The notes below the pieces were generated by a model. The model worked only from the letters and a program-made list of their open reading frames with translations. It ran no database searches and was not told the DNA's origin. From positions 2,418,001 through 2,482,000 of the forward strand of contig OZ253558.1 in assembly GCA_965262745.1 (NCBI GenBank): a DNA stretch of 64,000 bases. The letters are read 5' to 3'. How positions within the stretch are numbered: the stretch's first letter is position 1; each line of letters opens with the position of its first letter. The position numbers and the translations under genes are program-made. This document shows positions 8,416 through 16,072 of the stretch, in pieces. The DNA is from JAJECS01 sp965262745. Its GTDB lineage: Bacteria > Chloroflexota > UBA11872.

Positions 8416-9465
8416 ATGCGAGAGGGATATTTTCACCGCGTCCAACGGGAGACGGCGACGCGAGTGTGGGTGAACAATCCGACGGCGGAGGACCTGTGCG
8501 CGTCCATTGGCGCCGGGGCGGTCTCGGGGACCACGAATCCAACCTACGGCTCCGTCCTGCTCAAGCGCGAGCCCGAGTACGTCGAGCCGATCATCGACGA
8601 GGTGTTTGCGGTCGAGTCCGACCTCTATCGGGCGGCGGACGCGATCTATCAGCGCATCTCGCGGCGGTTCATGGAAGGCTTCCTGCCGCAGTGGGAGTCG
8701 AGCGGCGGCGCCTGGGGCTTCGTCACCATGCAGGACGACCCTCGCCTCGATGAAGACCCGGACCTGATCGTGGACGCCGCCCTGCGGCACCGTGAGGTGG
8801 CGCCGAACCTTATGGCCAAGATCCCTGTGATCGAGTCGGGCATGGAGGCCATGCGGCGGCTGGTGCACCTCAACATCCCGATGTGCGCCACGGAGTGCTT
8901 CGCCGTGTCGCAGGCCGTGGCCATGTGCGAGACCTACGAAAAAGCCGCGGATGCCAGCGGTAACACGCCGCCCTTCTTCATCACGCACATCACGGGCATG
9001 CTGGACGCGGAGTTGCAGGCGCAGGCGGCGGAGCAGGAGATGGACATCGCGCCGGAGCTGCTGCACACGGCCGGCTCGATCGTCGCGCGGCGGCAGTACC
9101 GCGTGCTGAAAGAGCGAGGGTTCCGCACGCTCATGCTGGGCGGAGCGGTGCGTGGGACGCACCACTACACGGAGTTCGTGGGCGGCGACGCGCACGTGAC
9201 GATGAACTGGTCGACGTTCGACGAGTTGATCCAGGAGGACGGGCCGGTTGTCGACCGCATCCACGCGGTTGATGCGCCCGCCGATATTGCGGAGCTGCGG
9301 GAGAAGATTCCGGACTTCCGCCGCGCCTTCGACGACGACGGCCTGACGCCGGCAGACTTCAAGGACTACTCGGCGCTGGTGCGGTTCCGTAACTACTTCA
9401 TCGACGGCTGCGAGCACCTGGACGCCGAGATCGCCAAGCGGCGGTCGGCCGCGGCGGTGGCTTAG
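8416..9465 (+). CDS. Transaldolase family protein
   Basis: A 349-residue protein resembling transaldolases. It has the opening motif VWVNNPTAEDL followed by SGTTNPTY (the TTNP strand), the Schiff-base lysine motif MAKIP with K135, and IPMCATECFAVSQAVAM after it. Transaldolase moves a dihydroxyacetone unit between sugar phosphates in the non-oxidative pentose phosphate pathway; this divergent group may act on another aldol substrate. The start at 8416 is preceded by GGCCGGAGGCG, a good ribosome binding site; an upstream in-frame start at 8347 adds 23 low-complexity residues and is rejected. Transcribed divergently from the hydrolase-like gene. Confidence 0.8.
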   Translation: MREGYFHRVQRETATRVWVNNPTAEDLCASIGAGAVSGTTNPTYGSVLLKREPEYVEPIIDEVFAVESDLYRAADAIYQRISRRFMEGFLPQWESSGGAWGFVTMQDDPRLDEDPDLIVDAALRHREVAPNLMAKIPVIESGMEAMRRLVHLNIPMCATECFAVSQAVAMCETYEKAADASGNTPPFFITHITGMLDAELQAQAAEQEMDIAPELLHTAGSIVARRQYRVLKERGFRTLMLGGAVRGTHHYTEFVGGDAHVTMNWSTFDELIQEDGPVVDRIHAVDAPADIAELREKIPDFRRAFDDDGLTPADFKDYSALVRFRNYFIDGCEHLDAEIAKRRSAAAVA

Positions 9466-9627
9466 GGGCGATCGGGCGCGGCGCGGCGACATGGCGTCGA
9501 TGCGCCGTCGCGCGGCGTGGGGCATGCGGTGCAAGGCCGGGATGGTGCGGCACGGGCGTTGGCACGGAAGGACGAAGTACGTGTCGAGTCCTCGCCGCAC
9601 GCGGCATGGTGAAGGGAGCTCGGGCCG

Positions 9628-9897
9628 GTGGTAACGGGAGTGCTCGCGCTGGTGCGGCTGGGGCTTGGACTGATACAGAACGTGCTCGCGGTGCTGGTAC
9701 AGGGGCTGAGCGCACTGATACTGGGCGCGGTCGGAGTGATACTGGGGACGCTGGTACCAGGGCTGCTCCGAGTCGTACGGGCGGTGCTCGCACTGCTGGC
9801 AAAGGGGTTGTGCCTGCTGGCCAAGGGGGTGCGCGGACTGGTGCGGAAGGTGCGCGGAAAGGGCCAGGGCAGCGGACCAACGAGCACCACTGGGTGA
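9628..9897 (+). CDS. Small very hydrophobic protein with internal repeats (uncertain gene)
   Basis: An 89-residue frame opening with GTG, with GGGAG about 10 bases upstream. Residues 1-60 are almost entirely L/V/G/A/I with rare arginines and contain a degenerate repeated unit (LVQGL, LVPGL, LAKGL, LAKGV); the tail is Arg/Lys/Gly-rich (VRGLVRKVRGKGQG). This would make one or two membrane helices with a cationic tail. No family is recognised. The underlying DNA is itself weakly repetitive and other frames are also open, so it could be low-complexity intergenic DNA rather than a gene. Confidence 0.35.
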   Translation: MVTGVLALVRLGLGLIQNVLAVLVQGLSALILGAVGVILGTLVPGLLRVVRAVLALLAKGLCLLAKGVRGLVRKVRGKGQGSGPTSTTG

Positions 9898-9909
9898 GAA
9901 CCCCGCGGA

Positions 9910-11427
9910 TCAGCCGGCGGCGGCGCCTAGGATGCGCAGAGTGACCGCCATGGCGTCGTCGAGCCATGACTCAAGGTCGCGGCGCAGCTGTTCTCCGGCG
10001 TCGGCTTTGCTGAAAGCGAACTCCGAGTCGATACAGTCCACGAGCTCTCGATCCACGTGCTGCTGATCGGCACCGTCGTCGTCGGCTGAGGCCCGATGAA
10101 GAAGCTCGGCGAATGCGGATACAGCCATAATCCCGGAAACGGGCAAGCCGTAATGATGCAATGAGACGACCATCCGCAGCCGGTCTTCGTCTAACGTAAG
10201 GTCTGATCTGATCCAGTATTTGTTCTCTGATTGGTTGGCCCAATAGTCGAGCCTACGCGCAGTTTGCACGATTTGGTACCGCCACCAGTGGCTGCGGTCG
10301 TCCTGAGAGCCGCCAGACTCGACCCGCGAGGCGAAGGGCACGCCAAGCGCATCGAATTCGTCTTGCGCCTCGCCGAGTCGGGTCTCGATGGCGGTGACCA
10401 TCTTCGTGAGCAAGCCTTCGGCCACGTGGTTGACGTGGCGGCGCTGCTCGAGAACCTCTGCCCGGTGGAGTTGCCGTCGTGCCGCGACGAGGGCGGCAAC
10501 ATCGCGAGTGCGGCTTGCGGGGCCGGCGGCGGGCATCTGCTCCGCCGCCGCTTTGGCGGCGTCGGACACGGCGCTCAGGAGGTCCTGGCGCAAGCGATGG
10601 CTGAGGAGCTTGATGAACGGTTCGAGTTGCCCGGCGTCGGCCTGCTCAAGAGAGTCCAGGTAGACCTCGCGGTCCTCGCGACGGATGTGAAGAGGAAAAT
10701 AGCCGTCCTTGACTAGCACCATTGACGCTAGGAGCCGTGCGACGCGGCCGTTGCCGTCTTGGAAGGGGTGGATTTGGACGAAGCGATGGTGCAGCCAGGC
10801 GGCACGAATAACCGGGTGGACGTCGGCGTCCAGCTCATCGAACAGGCGGACCAACGCATCCATTTGCGCTGGGACCTGCTCGACGGGCGCGTATTCGTGG
10901 ATTCCACCACCTGGCAATAGAGGATTGTTTGGCTGGATCTTGTAGGTACCGTGCTGCAGCGATATTTCAACCTGCCTGCCAAACTGGTTGACGGCATTCG
11001 AGGTCTGTTGTGAGGCTGTGACTAGTGCATGTAGCTCGCGAATATAGCCGGCGGTGAGACCCCGCTGGGTTTCGCCGATGTAGTCCATGATGAAGTCCAG
11101 ACCATGGAGGTGGTCACGTAACATGCTGAGCGTTGAATCAGGGACCGATTCGCCAGCGCGGTCGACCGTGTCTCGCGCAAATCCGTGCGTCACCAGGGTC
11201 TGGGTGAGCTCCCTGTCGAGCTCATAGAGACCCTCGATGACACCGGTCTCCACGGCAATCGACCGTTTCAGGCGCGCTGCGAACCTGCCCTGCACTTCAG
11301 GTGTGAGTTCGAGCTTTGTGTGATCCCAGATGCTCCGAATGGTATCGAGTCGTGCAAGGTCTACGGTGAACTCTTGGTACGCGACAGTGCCTAGGGACGT
11401 GATGGGAAGCCAGGAAGTCTCTTGCAT
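9910..11427 (-). CDS. Fic/DOC family protein (class II Fic AMPylase-like)
   Basis: A 505-residue protein from the ATG at 11427. The Fic active-site motif HPFQDGNGRVAR is complete at about residues 220-231, preceded by helix PVIRAAWLHHRFVQI. An upstream segment VETGVIEGL (about residues 59-67) fits the inhibitory [S/T]xxxE[G/N] helix found N-terminal in class II Fic proteins. Fic enzymes usually transfer AMP from ATP to a protein hydroxyl; the inhibitory glutamate keeps them off. A long helical C-terminal extension (over 200 residues) may hold a winged-helix domain. No separate antitoxin gene is adjacent. An in-frame start at 11538 would add a low-quality head and overlap the divergent PHP gene; no Shine-Dalgarno is obvious at either start. 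Confidence 0.85.
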   Translation of the reverse strand: MQETSWLPITSLGTVAYQEFTVDLARLDTIRSIWDHTKLELTPEVQGRFAARLKRSIAVETGVIEGLYELDRELTQTLVTHGFARDTVDRAGESVPDSTLSMLRDHLHGLDFIMDYIGETQRGLTAGYIRELHALVTASQQTSNAVNQFGRQVEISLQHGTYKIQPNNPLLPGGGIHEYAPVEQVPAQMDALVRLFDELDADVHPVIRAAWLHHRFVQIHPFQDGNGRVARLLASMVLVKDGYFPLHIRREDREVYLDSLEQADAGQLEPFIKLLSHRLRQDLLSAVSDAAKAAAEQMPAAGPASRTRDVAALVAARRQLHRAEVLEQRRHVNHVAEGLLTKMVTAIETRLGEAQDEFDALGVPFASRVESGGSQDDRSHWWRYQIVQTARRLDYWANQSENKYWIRSDLTLDEDRLRMVVSLHHYGLPVSGIMAVSAFAELLHRASADDDGADQQHVDRELVDCIDSEFAFSKADAGEQLRRDLESWLDDAMAVTLRILGAAAG

Positions 11428-11489
11428 GGGCTTGCGTTGGTCGTTGACGCGACGGGCGGGCGGGTCAATAGTGTAGCGACCATGACGTG

Positions 11490-12413
11490 ATGAACAAGGC
11501 ATGGCGTATGACCACTGACGAGCACGCGGGAAATCCATTCGCAGTCGCGGGTCGCTGGTATCGCGGCAACCTGCACACGCACTCCACCAACTCCGACGGC
11601 CGGAAGTCCGTCGAAGACGCGGTGGGGTGGTACCGCGACCACGGCTATGACTTCATGGCCCTCACCGACCACCGGGTGCTGAGCGACACGTCGGCGCTGA
11701 CGACGGACGACTTCATCACGATTCCGGGCATGGAGATGCACGGCCCGGACCCGTGGCTGGGCGTGAACTATCACATCGTGGGGCTGGGGATGCACAGCTT
11801 CGAGCGATCCGACGAAGCGTGGGGCCCGCAGGAGGCCATCGACCGCGTGAACGCCGACGGCGGGATGGCCATCCTGGCGCATCCCTATTGGCTCGGGCAG
11901 ACCGCCTCCGATATGAGCGAGCTGGAAGGCTTCGCGGGGATGGAGGTCTTCAACTCCATCACCGACCGTGACCGTGCCAAGGGGCTTTCCGCGGTGCATT
12001 GGGACGATTATGGGGACACGCTGGGCATCACCTGGGGCTTCGCCACCGACGACACGCACTGGTTCCTCAATGAAGAGGGACGAGGCTGGGTGATGGTGCG
12101 CACGACCGACTTCAGCCGGCGCGGCTTGCTCGAGGCCATGCGCGCGGGACATTTCTACGCCTCGATGGGTCCGGAGCTCCACGACGTGCAGATCAGTGCC
12201 ACGCACGTGCGAGTGCATTGCTCGCCGGCGCGGCGCGTGACCCTGGTCACGGCTCGGTCGGGTGGTACCAGCCGGCACGCGGACGGCGGCGACCTGCTCA
12301 CCGACGTCACGTTCGAGCGGCGCACGGCGCCGGCGTACCCCGAGCGCTACATCCGCATCGAGGTCGAGGACGCCGAGGGGCGCGTCGCCTGGTCGAATCC
12401 GCGGCCGGTCTGA
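11490..12413 (+). CDS. PHP domain metal-dependent phosphoesterase-like protein
   Basis: About 307 residues with the PHP motifs in order: NLHTHSTNSDG (motif I), MALTDHRVLSD (motif II), MAILAHPYW (motif III) and GFATDDTHW (motif IV). The histidines and aspartates bind up to three metals in a distorted TIM barrel. The family includes histidinol-phosphate phosphatase, polymerase-associated PHP domains and nucleoside 3',5'-bisphosphate phosphatases; the substrate here is not evident. The last 80 residues are a beta-rich extension also seen in stand-alone CehA/McbA-like members. Starts at 11487, 11490 and 11508 are all possible and none has a clear ribosome binding site. Confidence 0.85.
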   Translation: MNKAWRMTTDEHAGNPFAVAGRWYRGNLHTHSTNSDGRKSVEDAVGWYRDHGYDFMALTDHRVLSDTSALTTDDFITIPGMEMHGPDPWLGVNYHIVGLGMHSFERSDEAWGPQEAIDRVNADGGMAILAHPYWLGQTASDMSELEGFAGMEVFNSITDRDRAKGLSAVHWDDYGDTLGITWGFATDDTHWFLNEEGRGWVMVRTTDFSRRGLLEAMRAGHFYASMGPELHDVQISATHVRVHCSPARRVTLVTARSGGTSRHADGGDLLTDVTFERRTAPAYPERYIRIEVEDAEGRVAWSNPRPV

Positions 12414-12457
12414 GGCGCGGATAGCCTCGGACTCTTGACCGGGAAGGAGAGAGCCGC

Positions 12458-12940
12458 ATGAAGCTCTTCCTGAAGATTGCGCTGTTCACGTTGGTGGTGC
12501 CAGGCACGGTTGCAGTGCTCGTCCCATTCCTTCTCGCGGGTGATCGGACGGTCGCCGGTGGAGCGATGCTCGGGCTGGCCGTGTGCCTCTTCGCGCTCGG
12601 TGTTGCGCTCTATCTGCGCGCTGTGTGGGACTTCGCGGTGCTTGGAAAGGGAACTCCCGCCCCAATCGACGCACCAAAGCGGCTCGTCGTCCAAGGAATC
12701 TACCGCTACACGCGCAACCCCCTGTACATCTCGATGCTGACGGTGATCGCCGGGTGGGCCGCCCTCTTCGGAACGGCGGTTCTTGTCGGGTATGCGGGCG
12801 TTCTGTTCGTCGTGTACTCGCTGTTCGTGCGCCTCCACGAAGAGCCGCGCCTCGCCCGAGTCTTCGGAGAAGAATATGTGGCGTACACGCAACAGGTTGG
12901 CCGCTGGCTGCCCCGACTTCCCCGCCGAAAGGTCAGCTAA
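12458..12940 (+). CDS. Isoprenylcysteine carboxyl methyltransferase/PEMT-like membrane protein
   Basis: A 160-residue integral membrane protein with about four transmembrane helices (residues 5-28, 35-58, 90-125). The C-terminal signature of the ICMT/phospholipid methyltransferase family is present: GIYRYTRNPLYISM, then EEPRLARVFGEEYVAY and RWLPRLP. These bacterial proteins use S-adenosylmethionine to methylate a membrane-embedded substrate, mostly unidentified. The start is supported by GGGAAGGAGAG ending 6-8 bases upstream. Its neighbours do not suggest a pathway. Confidence 0.85.
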   Translation: MKLFLKIALFTLVVPGTVAVLVPFLLAGDRTVAGGAMLGLAVCLFALGVALYLRAVWDFAVLGKGTPAPIDAPKRLVVQGIYRYTRNPLYISMLTVIAGWAALFGTAVLVGYAGVLFVVYSLFVRLHEEPRLARVFGEEYVAYTQQVGRWLPRLPRRKVS

Positions 12941-13005
12941 GCCAGGGGGCCTGCCGCTGGGCGCCTTCCCGTGCTTGATGCCGGGTGGGGCTTCGCGAAG
13001 AACCG

Positions 13006-13767
13006 CTAGGGAACGGCGCTGCGGGCGATGGCGATGAAGTCCGCCGCCTTGAGGCTGGCGCCGCCAACCAGCGCCCCGTCCACGTCCTCCGAGGCGAGGA
13101 GTTCGCGCGCGTTGACCGGCGACACGCTGCCGCCGTAGAGCACGCGCGTGCGCTCGGCAGCCGCGGCGTCCAGCGCGCCGCCCAGCGCCTCGCGGATCCA
13201 GCCGATAGCTTCCACGGCCTGGTCGGGAGTCGCCGTGCGGCCCGTGCCGATGGCCCAGACCGGCTCATAGGCCAGCACCAGCGGTTCGGCTGCGCCGGGA
13301 TCGACGCCGTCTAGGGCGGCCCGCACTTGCGCCGTGACCAGCGCCGGCGCCTCGCCGGCGTCGCGCACGGGCTCGGTCTCGCCCACGCAAACAATCGGCG
13401 TGAGACCGGCGGCGAGGGCCGCTTGGAGCTTGCGGTTAACCATCTCGTCGGTCTCGCCAAAGTCGGCGCGCCGTTCCGAGTGGCCCACGATCACCACTTC
13501 CGCCACGCCGGCGAGCATCGGCGCCGAAATCTCGCCGGTGAACGCGCCGGCGTCGACCCAGTGCATGTTCTGCGCGCCCACCCGCACCCGCGTGCCGGCA
13601 ACGGCGCGCGCGACATCGGTCACGGCGATCGCGGGCGGGCAGAGCACCAGGTCGACCTCGGCCGGAGGCCCGGCGCGGATGATGTCGCGGGCCAGCGCGA
13701 CGGCCGACTGCGGCGTCGTGTGCATCTTCCAGTTGCCGGCCACGAGGGGACGGCGCGCGGGCGGCAT
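13006..13767 (-). CDS. tpiA: Triosephosphate isomerase
   Basis: A 253-residue TIM. GNWKM with catalytic K14, the electrophile in VGHSERR, the catalytic glutamate in YEPVWAIGTGRTA and the phosphate loops GGSVSP and GALVGGASL are all present. It interconverts dihydroxyacetone phosphate and glyceraldehyde 3-phosphate; pgk and gap lie 18 kb away in the same window. The start at 13767 gives family-typical length; the longer frame up to 13911 is translation of intergenic repeats, including the tell-tale DSRFRGND. The ribosome binding site (GAGGGTG next to the ATG) is supplied by the edge of a repeat element. Confidence 0.96.
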   Translation of the reverse strand: MPPARRPLVAGNWKMHTTPQSAVALARDIIRAGPPAEVDLVLCPPAIAVTDVARAVAGTRVRVGAQNMHWVDAGAFTGEISAPMLAGVAEVVIVGHSERRADFGETDEMVNRKLQAALAAGLTPIVCVGETEPVRDAGEAPALVTAQVRAALDGVDPGAAEPLVLAYEPVWAIGTGRTATPDQAVEAIGWIREALGGALDAAAAERTRVLYGGSVSPVNARELLASEDVDGALVGGASLKAADFIAIARSAVP

Positions 13768-13813
13768 CACCCTCGCCCCAGGCATCTCCCACCAGGGGAG
13801 AGGGGGCAGAGGC
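13768..13813. repeat. CCCTC/GGGAGAGGGGGC intergenic element abutting tpiA
   Basis: CACCCTCGCCCCAGGCATCT followed by CCCACCAGGGGAGAGGGGGC repeats the layout of the element within the first ABC exporter gene. It ends at the tpiA start codon, so on the minus strand its GCGAGGGTG arm lies where the ribosome binding site should be. A second CACCCTCACCC arm lies at about 13830. Confidence 0.5.
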
Positions 13814-13881
13814 GGCGCTGAGGAGGCGACACCCTCACCCGAGCGCTCGCCCGCCAAGAGGTCTTTGCGTAACCCGTGGTC

Positions 13882-13901
13882 ATTCCCGCGAAAGCGGGAA
13901 T
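13882..13901. repeat. Dispersed ATTCCCGC-GAAA-GCGGGAAT hairpin repeat
   Basis: A perfect 8-bp stem closed by a GAAA tetraloop, within the well-known short bacterial repeat GTCATTCCCGCGAAAGCGGG. Translation of its reverse strand gives DSRFRGND, which explains the false N-terminal extension of tpiA. Only one copy is seen in this window. Confidence 0.75.
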
Positions 13902-13950
13902 CCAGGCCCACTCAACCTGGAATGGCACCGGTTTCTCCCCGGTCATCCTT

Positions 13951-13969
13951 GGCCTAACCCGGTTAGGCC
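13951..13969. terminator. Strong GC hairpin between the nucleotidyltransferase and tpiA genes
   Basis: GGCCTAACC-C-GGTTAGGCC is a perfect 9-bp inverted repeat around one central base, 43 bases after the nucleotidyltransferase stop on the minus strand. It lacks a T-tract, so it may be a factor-assisted terminator or a REP-like palindrome rather than a classical intrinsic terminator. Confidence 0.4.
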
Positions 13970-14011
13970 AGCGGCTCAGCAAGGGAGAGAGAAGGCCCCC
14001 GGCGGGCACGC

Positions 14012-14749
14012 CTAGGGGTCGATCCGGTTGGCGCCCTGCTCGGCCACCAAGTTGCACGCTTGGAGGTAATGATCGATCGACTCCCCGCAGTCGGCCCAGT
14101 AGCCCTCCAGCAGGTCATGCGTCATTTCGCCCCGTGCCAGGTAGGCGTTGTTGAGATCCGTGACCTCGAGCTCGCCGCGGGCCGACCGGTCCAGCTGGCG
14201 CACTAGATCGAAGGCGTGCTCGTCATAGAAGTAGATGCCCGTCACCGCGAGCTTCGAGGGCGGGTGCTCGGGCTTCTCGACGAACTGCACGATGCGGTCG
14301 CCGTCCAGCTCCGCCACGCCGTAGGCCTGGGGATTCTCAACCTCGGTGAGCAGCACCTTAGCGCCGGCCGGCTGGGCCTCGAAGCGGCGCGCGGACGCCA
14401 GGATGTTGCCGCCGATGATGTTGTCGCCCAGGATCACCAGCATGCGGTCGCGCCCGACGAAGGGCTCGGCCAGGCCGATGGCCTCCGCAATGCCGCCCGC
14501 GCCCTCCTGATACGTGAAGCCCAGGTGATCGATGCCGAAGGCGCGGCCGCTGCCCAGGAGCTGCAGAAAGTCTCCGGCGCTTGCGCCGCTGGTCACGATC
14601 AGGATCTCGGTGACCCCGGCGTTCACCAGCGTCTCGATGGGGTAGTAGATCATCGGCTTGTCGTAGACGGGCAACAGCTGCTTGTTCGTCACGCGCGTCA
14701 GGGGATCGAGACGCGAGCCGGTGCCGCCGGCCAGAATGACGCCCTTCAC
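14012..14749 (-). CDS. Sugar-phosphate nucleotidyltransferase (glucose-1-phosphate thymidylyltransferase-like)
   Basis: A 245-residue RmlA/RfbA-like protein. The nucleotide-binding start MKGVILAGGTGSRLDPLT is complete, followed by NKQLLPVYDKPMIYYPIE, the metal-binding aspartate in VILGDNIIGG, and FVEKPEHPPSKLAVTGIYFYD. RmlA makes dTDP-glucose from dTTP and glucose 1-phosphate, the first step to dTDP-rhamnose. At 245 residues it matches the short form lacking the C-terminal helices of 290-residue RmlA, so the exact nucleotide and sugar are uncertain. GTG start; its first codon overlaps the ftsY stop (GTGA), so it is translationally coupled to ftsY. Confidence 0.85.
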   Translation of the reverse strand: MKGVILAGGTGSRLDPLTRVTNKQLLPVYDKPMIYYPIETLVNAGVTEILIVTSGASAGDFLQLLGSGRAFGIDHLGFTYQEGAGGIAEAIGLAEPFVGRDRMLVILGDNIIGGNILASARRFEAQPAGAKVLLTEVENPQAYGVAELDGDRIVQFVEKPEHPPSKLAVTGIYFYDEHAFDLVRQLDRSARGELEVTDLNNAYLARGEMTHDLLEGYWADCGESIDHYLQACNLVAEQGANRIDP

Positions 14750-15693
14750 GTGCCAAGCTCCGTGCTGCCACTGGCGAGCACCGCGGCGGCGAACTCCTCC
14801 GGGTCAAACACCGCAAAATCCTCGGGTCGCTCGCCGGTACCGATGAACTTGATCGGCACGCCAAGCGCGCGGGTCACGGCGAACGCCACGCCGCCCTTTG
14901 CCGAGCTATCGAGTTTCGAAACGATCACGCCGGTTACATCCACGGCCTCGCGGAACGCCTGAGCTTGGCGCAGGCCGTTTTGCCCGGTCAAGGCGTCCAG
15001 CACCAGCAACACCTCGTGGGGCGCCCCGGGCACCTGCCGCGACGCCACGCGGCGCACTTTGCCGAGCTCGTTCATCAGGTTCAGATTCGTGTGTTGGCGC
15101 CCCGCGGTGTCGGCGATGACGTAGTCAACGGCGCGTGCCTTGGCGGCGTCGAGGGCGTCGTAGACCACGGCTCCCGGGTCGCTGCCCGGCTGGTGCGCCA
15201 CCACTGGCACGCCCACGCGGTCGCCCCAGATGCGGAGTTGATCGATCGCGCCGGCGCGATAGGTGTCGGCCGCTGCCAGAAGCACGGAATACCCATGGCT
15301 CTTGAGCAGCGCCGCCAGCTTGGCGATGGAGGTCGTCTTGCCCGCGCCGTTGACGCCCACCACCAGCACGACCTGCGGCGACGGCCCGGCCGCAAACTCG
15401 CGCTCGCCGCTGCCAAGCTCGGCGGCCAGGCGTTCGCCCAGCAACGCCCGGGCGGCTGCGGGCTCCTTGATGCGCGCGTCCTGCGCGGCCTCTCGCAGTG
15501 CGTCGACGAGCTCCAGCGACAGCTCGGGACCGATATCCGCCTGGATCAGCAGCTCTTCAAGCGCCTCCCAGTCGCCGTCGGCGAGGCCGCCGCGGTCGAA
15601 CCAGCGTCCCAGACCGCCAAGGCGCCGGCGGGTGGGCGCCGCGCTGGCATCCACGGCCGCATCCTTCGGTCGCCGCAACCGTCTCAGCCGCAT
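14746..15693 (-). CDS. ftsY: Signal recognition particle receptor FtsY
   Basis: A 315-residue SRP GTPase. A short basic N-terminal segment (MRLRRLRRPKD) precedes the N-domain helical bundle, then the G domain: G1 GVNGAGKTT (about 113-121), the insertion-box region AADTYRAGAIDQL, G3 DTAGR (about 195-199), G4 in VSKLDSSAKGG and the closing GTGERPEDFAVFDPEEF. FtsY docks ribosome-SRP complexes at the membrane for co-translational insertion. The long acidic A domain of proteobacterial FtsY is absent, as in many Gram-positive and Chloroflexota forms. GGGAGGT upstream of the 15693 ATG decides the start over an in-frame start at 15765. Divergent from the selenoprotein gene. Confidence 0.95.
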   Translation of the reverse strand: MRLRRLRRPKDAAVDASAAPTRRRLGGLGRWFDRGGLADGDWEALEELLIQADIGPELSLELVDALREAAQDARIKEPAAARALLGERLAAELGSGEREFAAGPSPQVVLVVGVNGAGKTTSIAKLAALLKSHGYSVLLAAADTYRAGAIDQLRIWGDRVGVPVVAHQPGSDPGAVVYDALDAAKARAVDYVIADTAGRQHTNLNLMNELGKVRRVASRQVPGAPHEVLLVLDALTGQNGLRQAQAFREAVDVTGVIVSKLDSSAKGGVAFAVTRALGVPIKFIGTGERPEDFAVFDPEEFAAAVLASGSTELGT

Positions 15694-15782
15694 CCCTACC
15701 TCCCGGCGTGCGCGCGGGACGCGCGTCGTGCGACGATGGATCTGTACCCGCGGGCCATCGGCCACACCACTGGGAGCGCAAC

Positions 15783-16034
15783 ATGTCGCATGGCGCCCGA
15801 GTCTCCATCGAATACTGCCGACAATGAAACTATCTCCCTAAAGCCGTCCGTGCGACGGAGGAGATTCTGACCGAGGTTGCGAAGGAAGTCGCGGAGTGGA
15901 CGTTGATCCCGTCCAGCGGCGGCGTCTTCGAGGTAATGGTTAATGATCAACTCGTGTTCTCCAAGCGCGCGTTGAAGCGACACGCCAAGCCCGGCGAGCT
16001 TTACCCGCTGGTCAGCGAGGCGCTCGCGGGGTGA
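15783..16034 (+). CDS. selW: SelW/Rdx-family selenoprotein, read through in-frame UGA (Sec15)
   Basis: Read normally, this frame stops after 14 codons at TGA 15825-15827. Read with that UGA as selenocysteine it gives an 83-residue protein ending at TGA 16032-16034. The result matches the SelT/SelW/SelH (Rdx) thioredoxin-like family along its length: VSIEYCRQU with C12-R-Q-U15, then NYLPKAVRATEEIL, WTLIPSSGGVFEVMV (strong family motif), LVFSKRALKRH and GELYPLVSEAL. The C-x-x-U pair is the expected redox centre; Cys homologues have C-x-x-C. GGGAG lies 6 bases before the ATG. A stem-loop follows the UGA at bacterial SECIS distance, and selB is encoded at 29373-31244. Family members are small oxidoreductases of undefined substrate. 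Because the UGA breaks the frame, ordinary gene finding misses this gene. Confidence 0.88.
15832..15865 (+). promoter_or_regulatory. Candidate bacterial SECIS element downstream of the Sec UGA
   Basis: Four bases after the UGA, ATCTCC (15832-15837) pairs with GGAGAT (15860-15865), extended by one T-A pair past a bulged C. An AAAG bulge follows, then an inner stem CCGTC (15844-15848) with GACGG (15854-15858), closed by the loop CGTGC (15849-15853). The loop lies about 22 bases after the UGA and contains GU, in keeping with the spacing and loop features of bacterial SECIS elements bound by SelB. It sits within the coding sequence, as bacterial SECIS elements do. Confidence 0.65.
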
Positions 16035-16072
16035 TGTCGGCGGGCACTGCGGCATAGGACAAGCCGGCGCGA

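Noticed and set aside
6269..8473. A 734-codon open frame on the plus strand
   Set aside because: It is antisense to the VOC and TIM-barrel genes, has the valine/histidine/arginine-rich text typical of GC-rich shadow frames and no family motif.
13006..13911. A longer TpiA starting at 13911
   Set aside because: The extra 48 residues are translated intergenic repeats (including DSRFRGND); the GNWKM motif fits a start at 13767.
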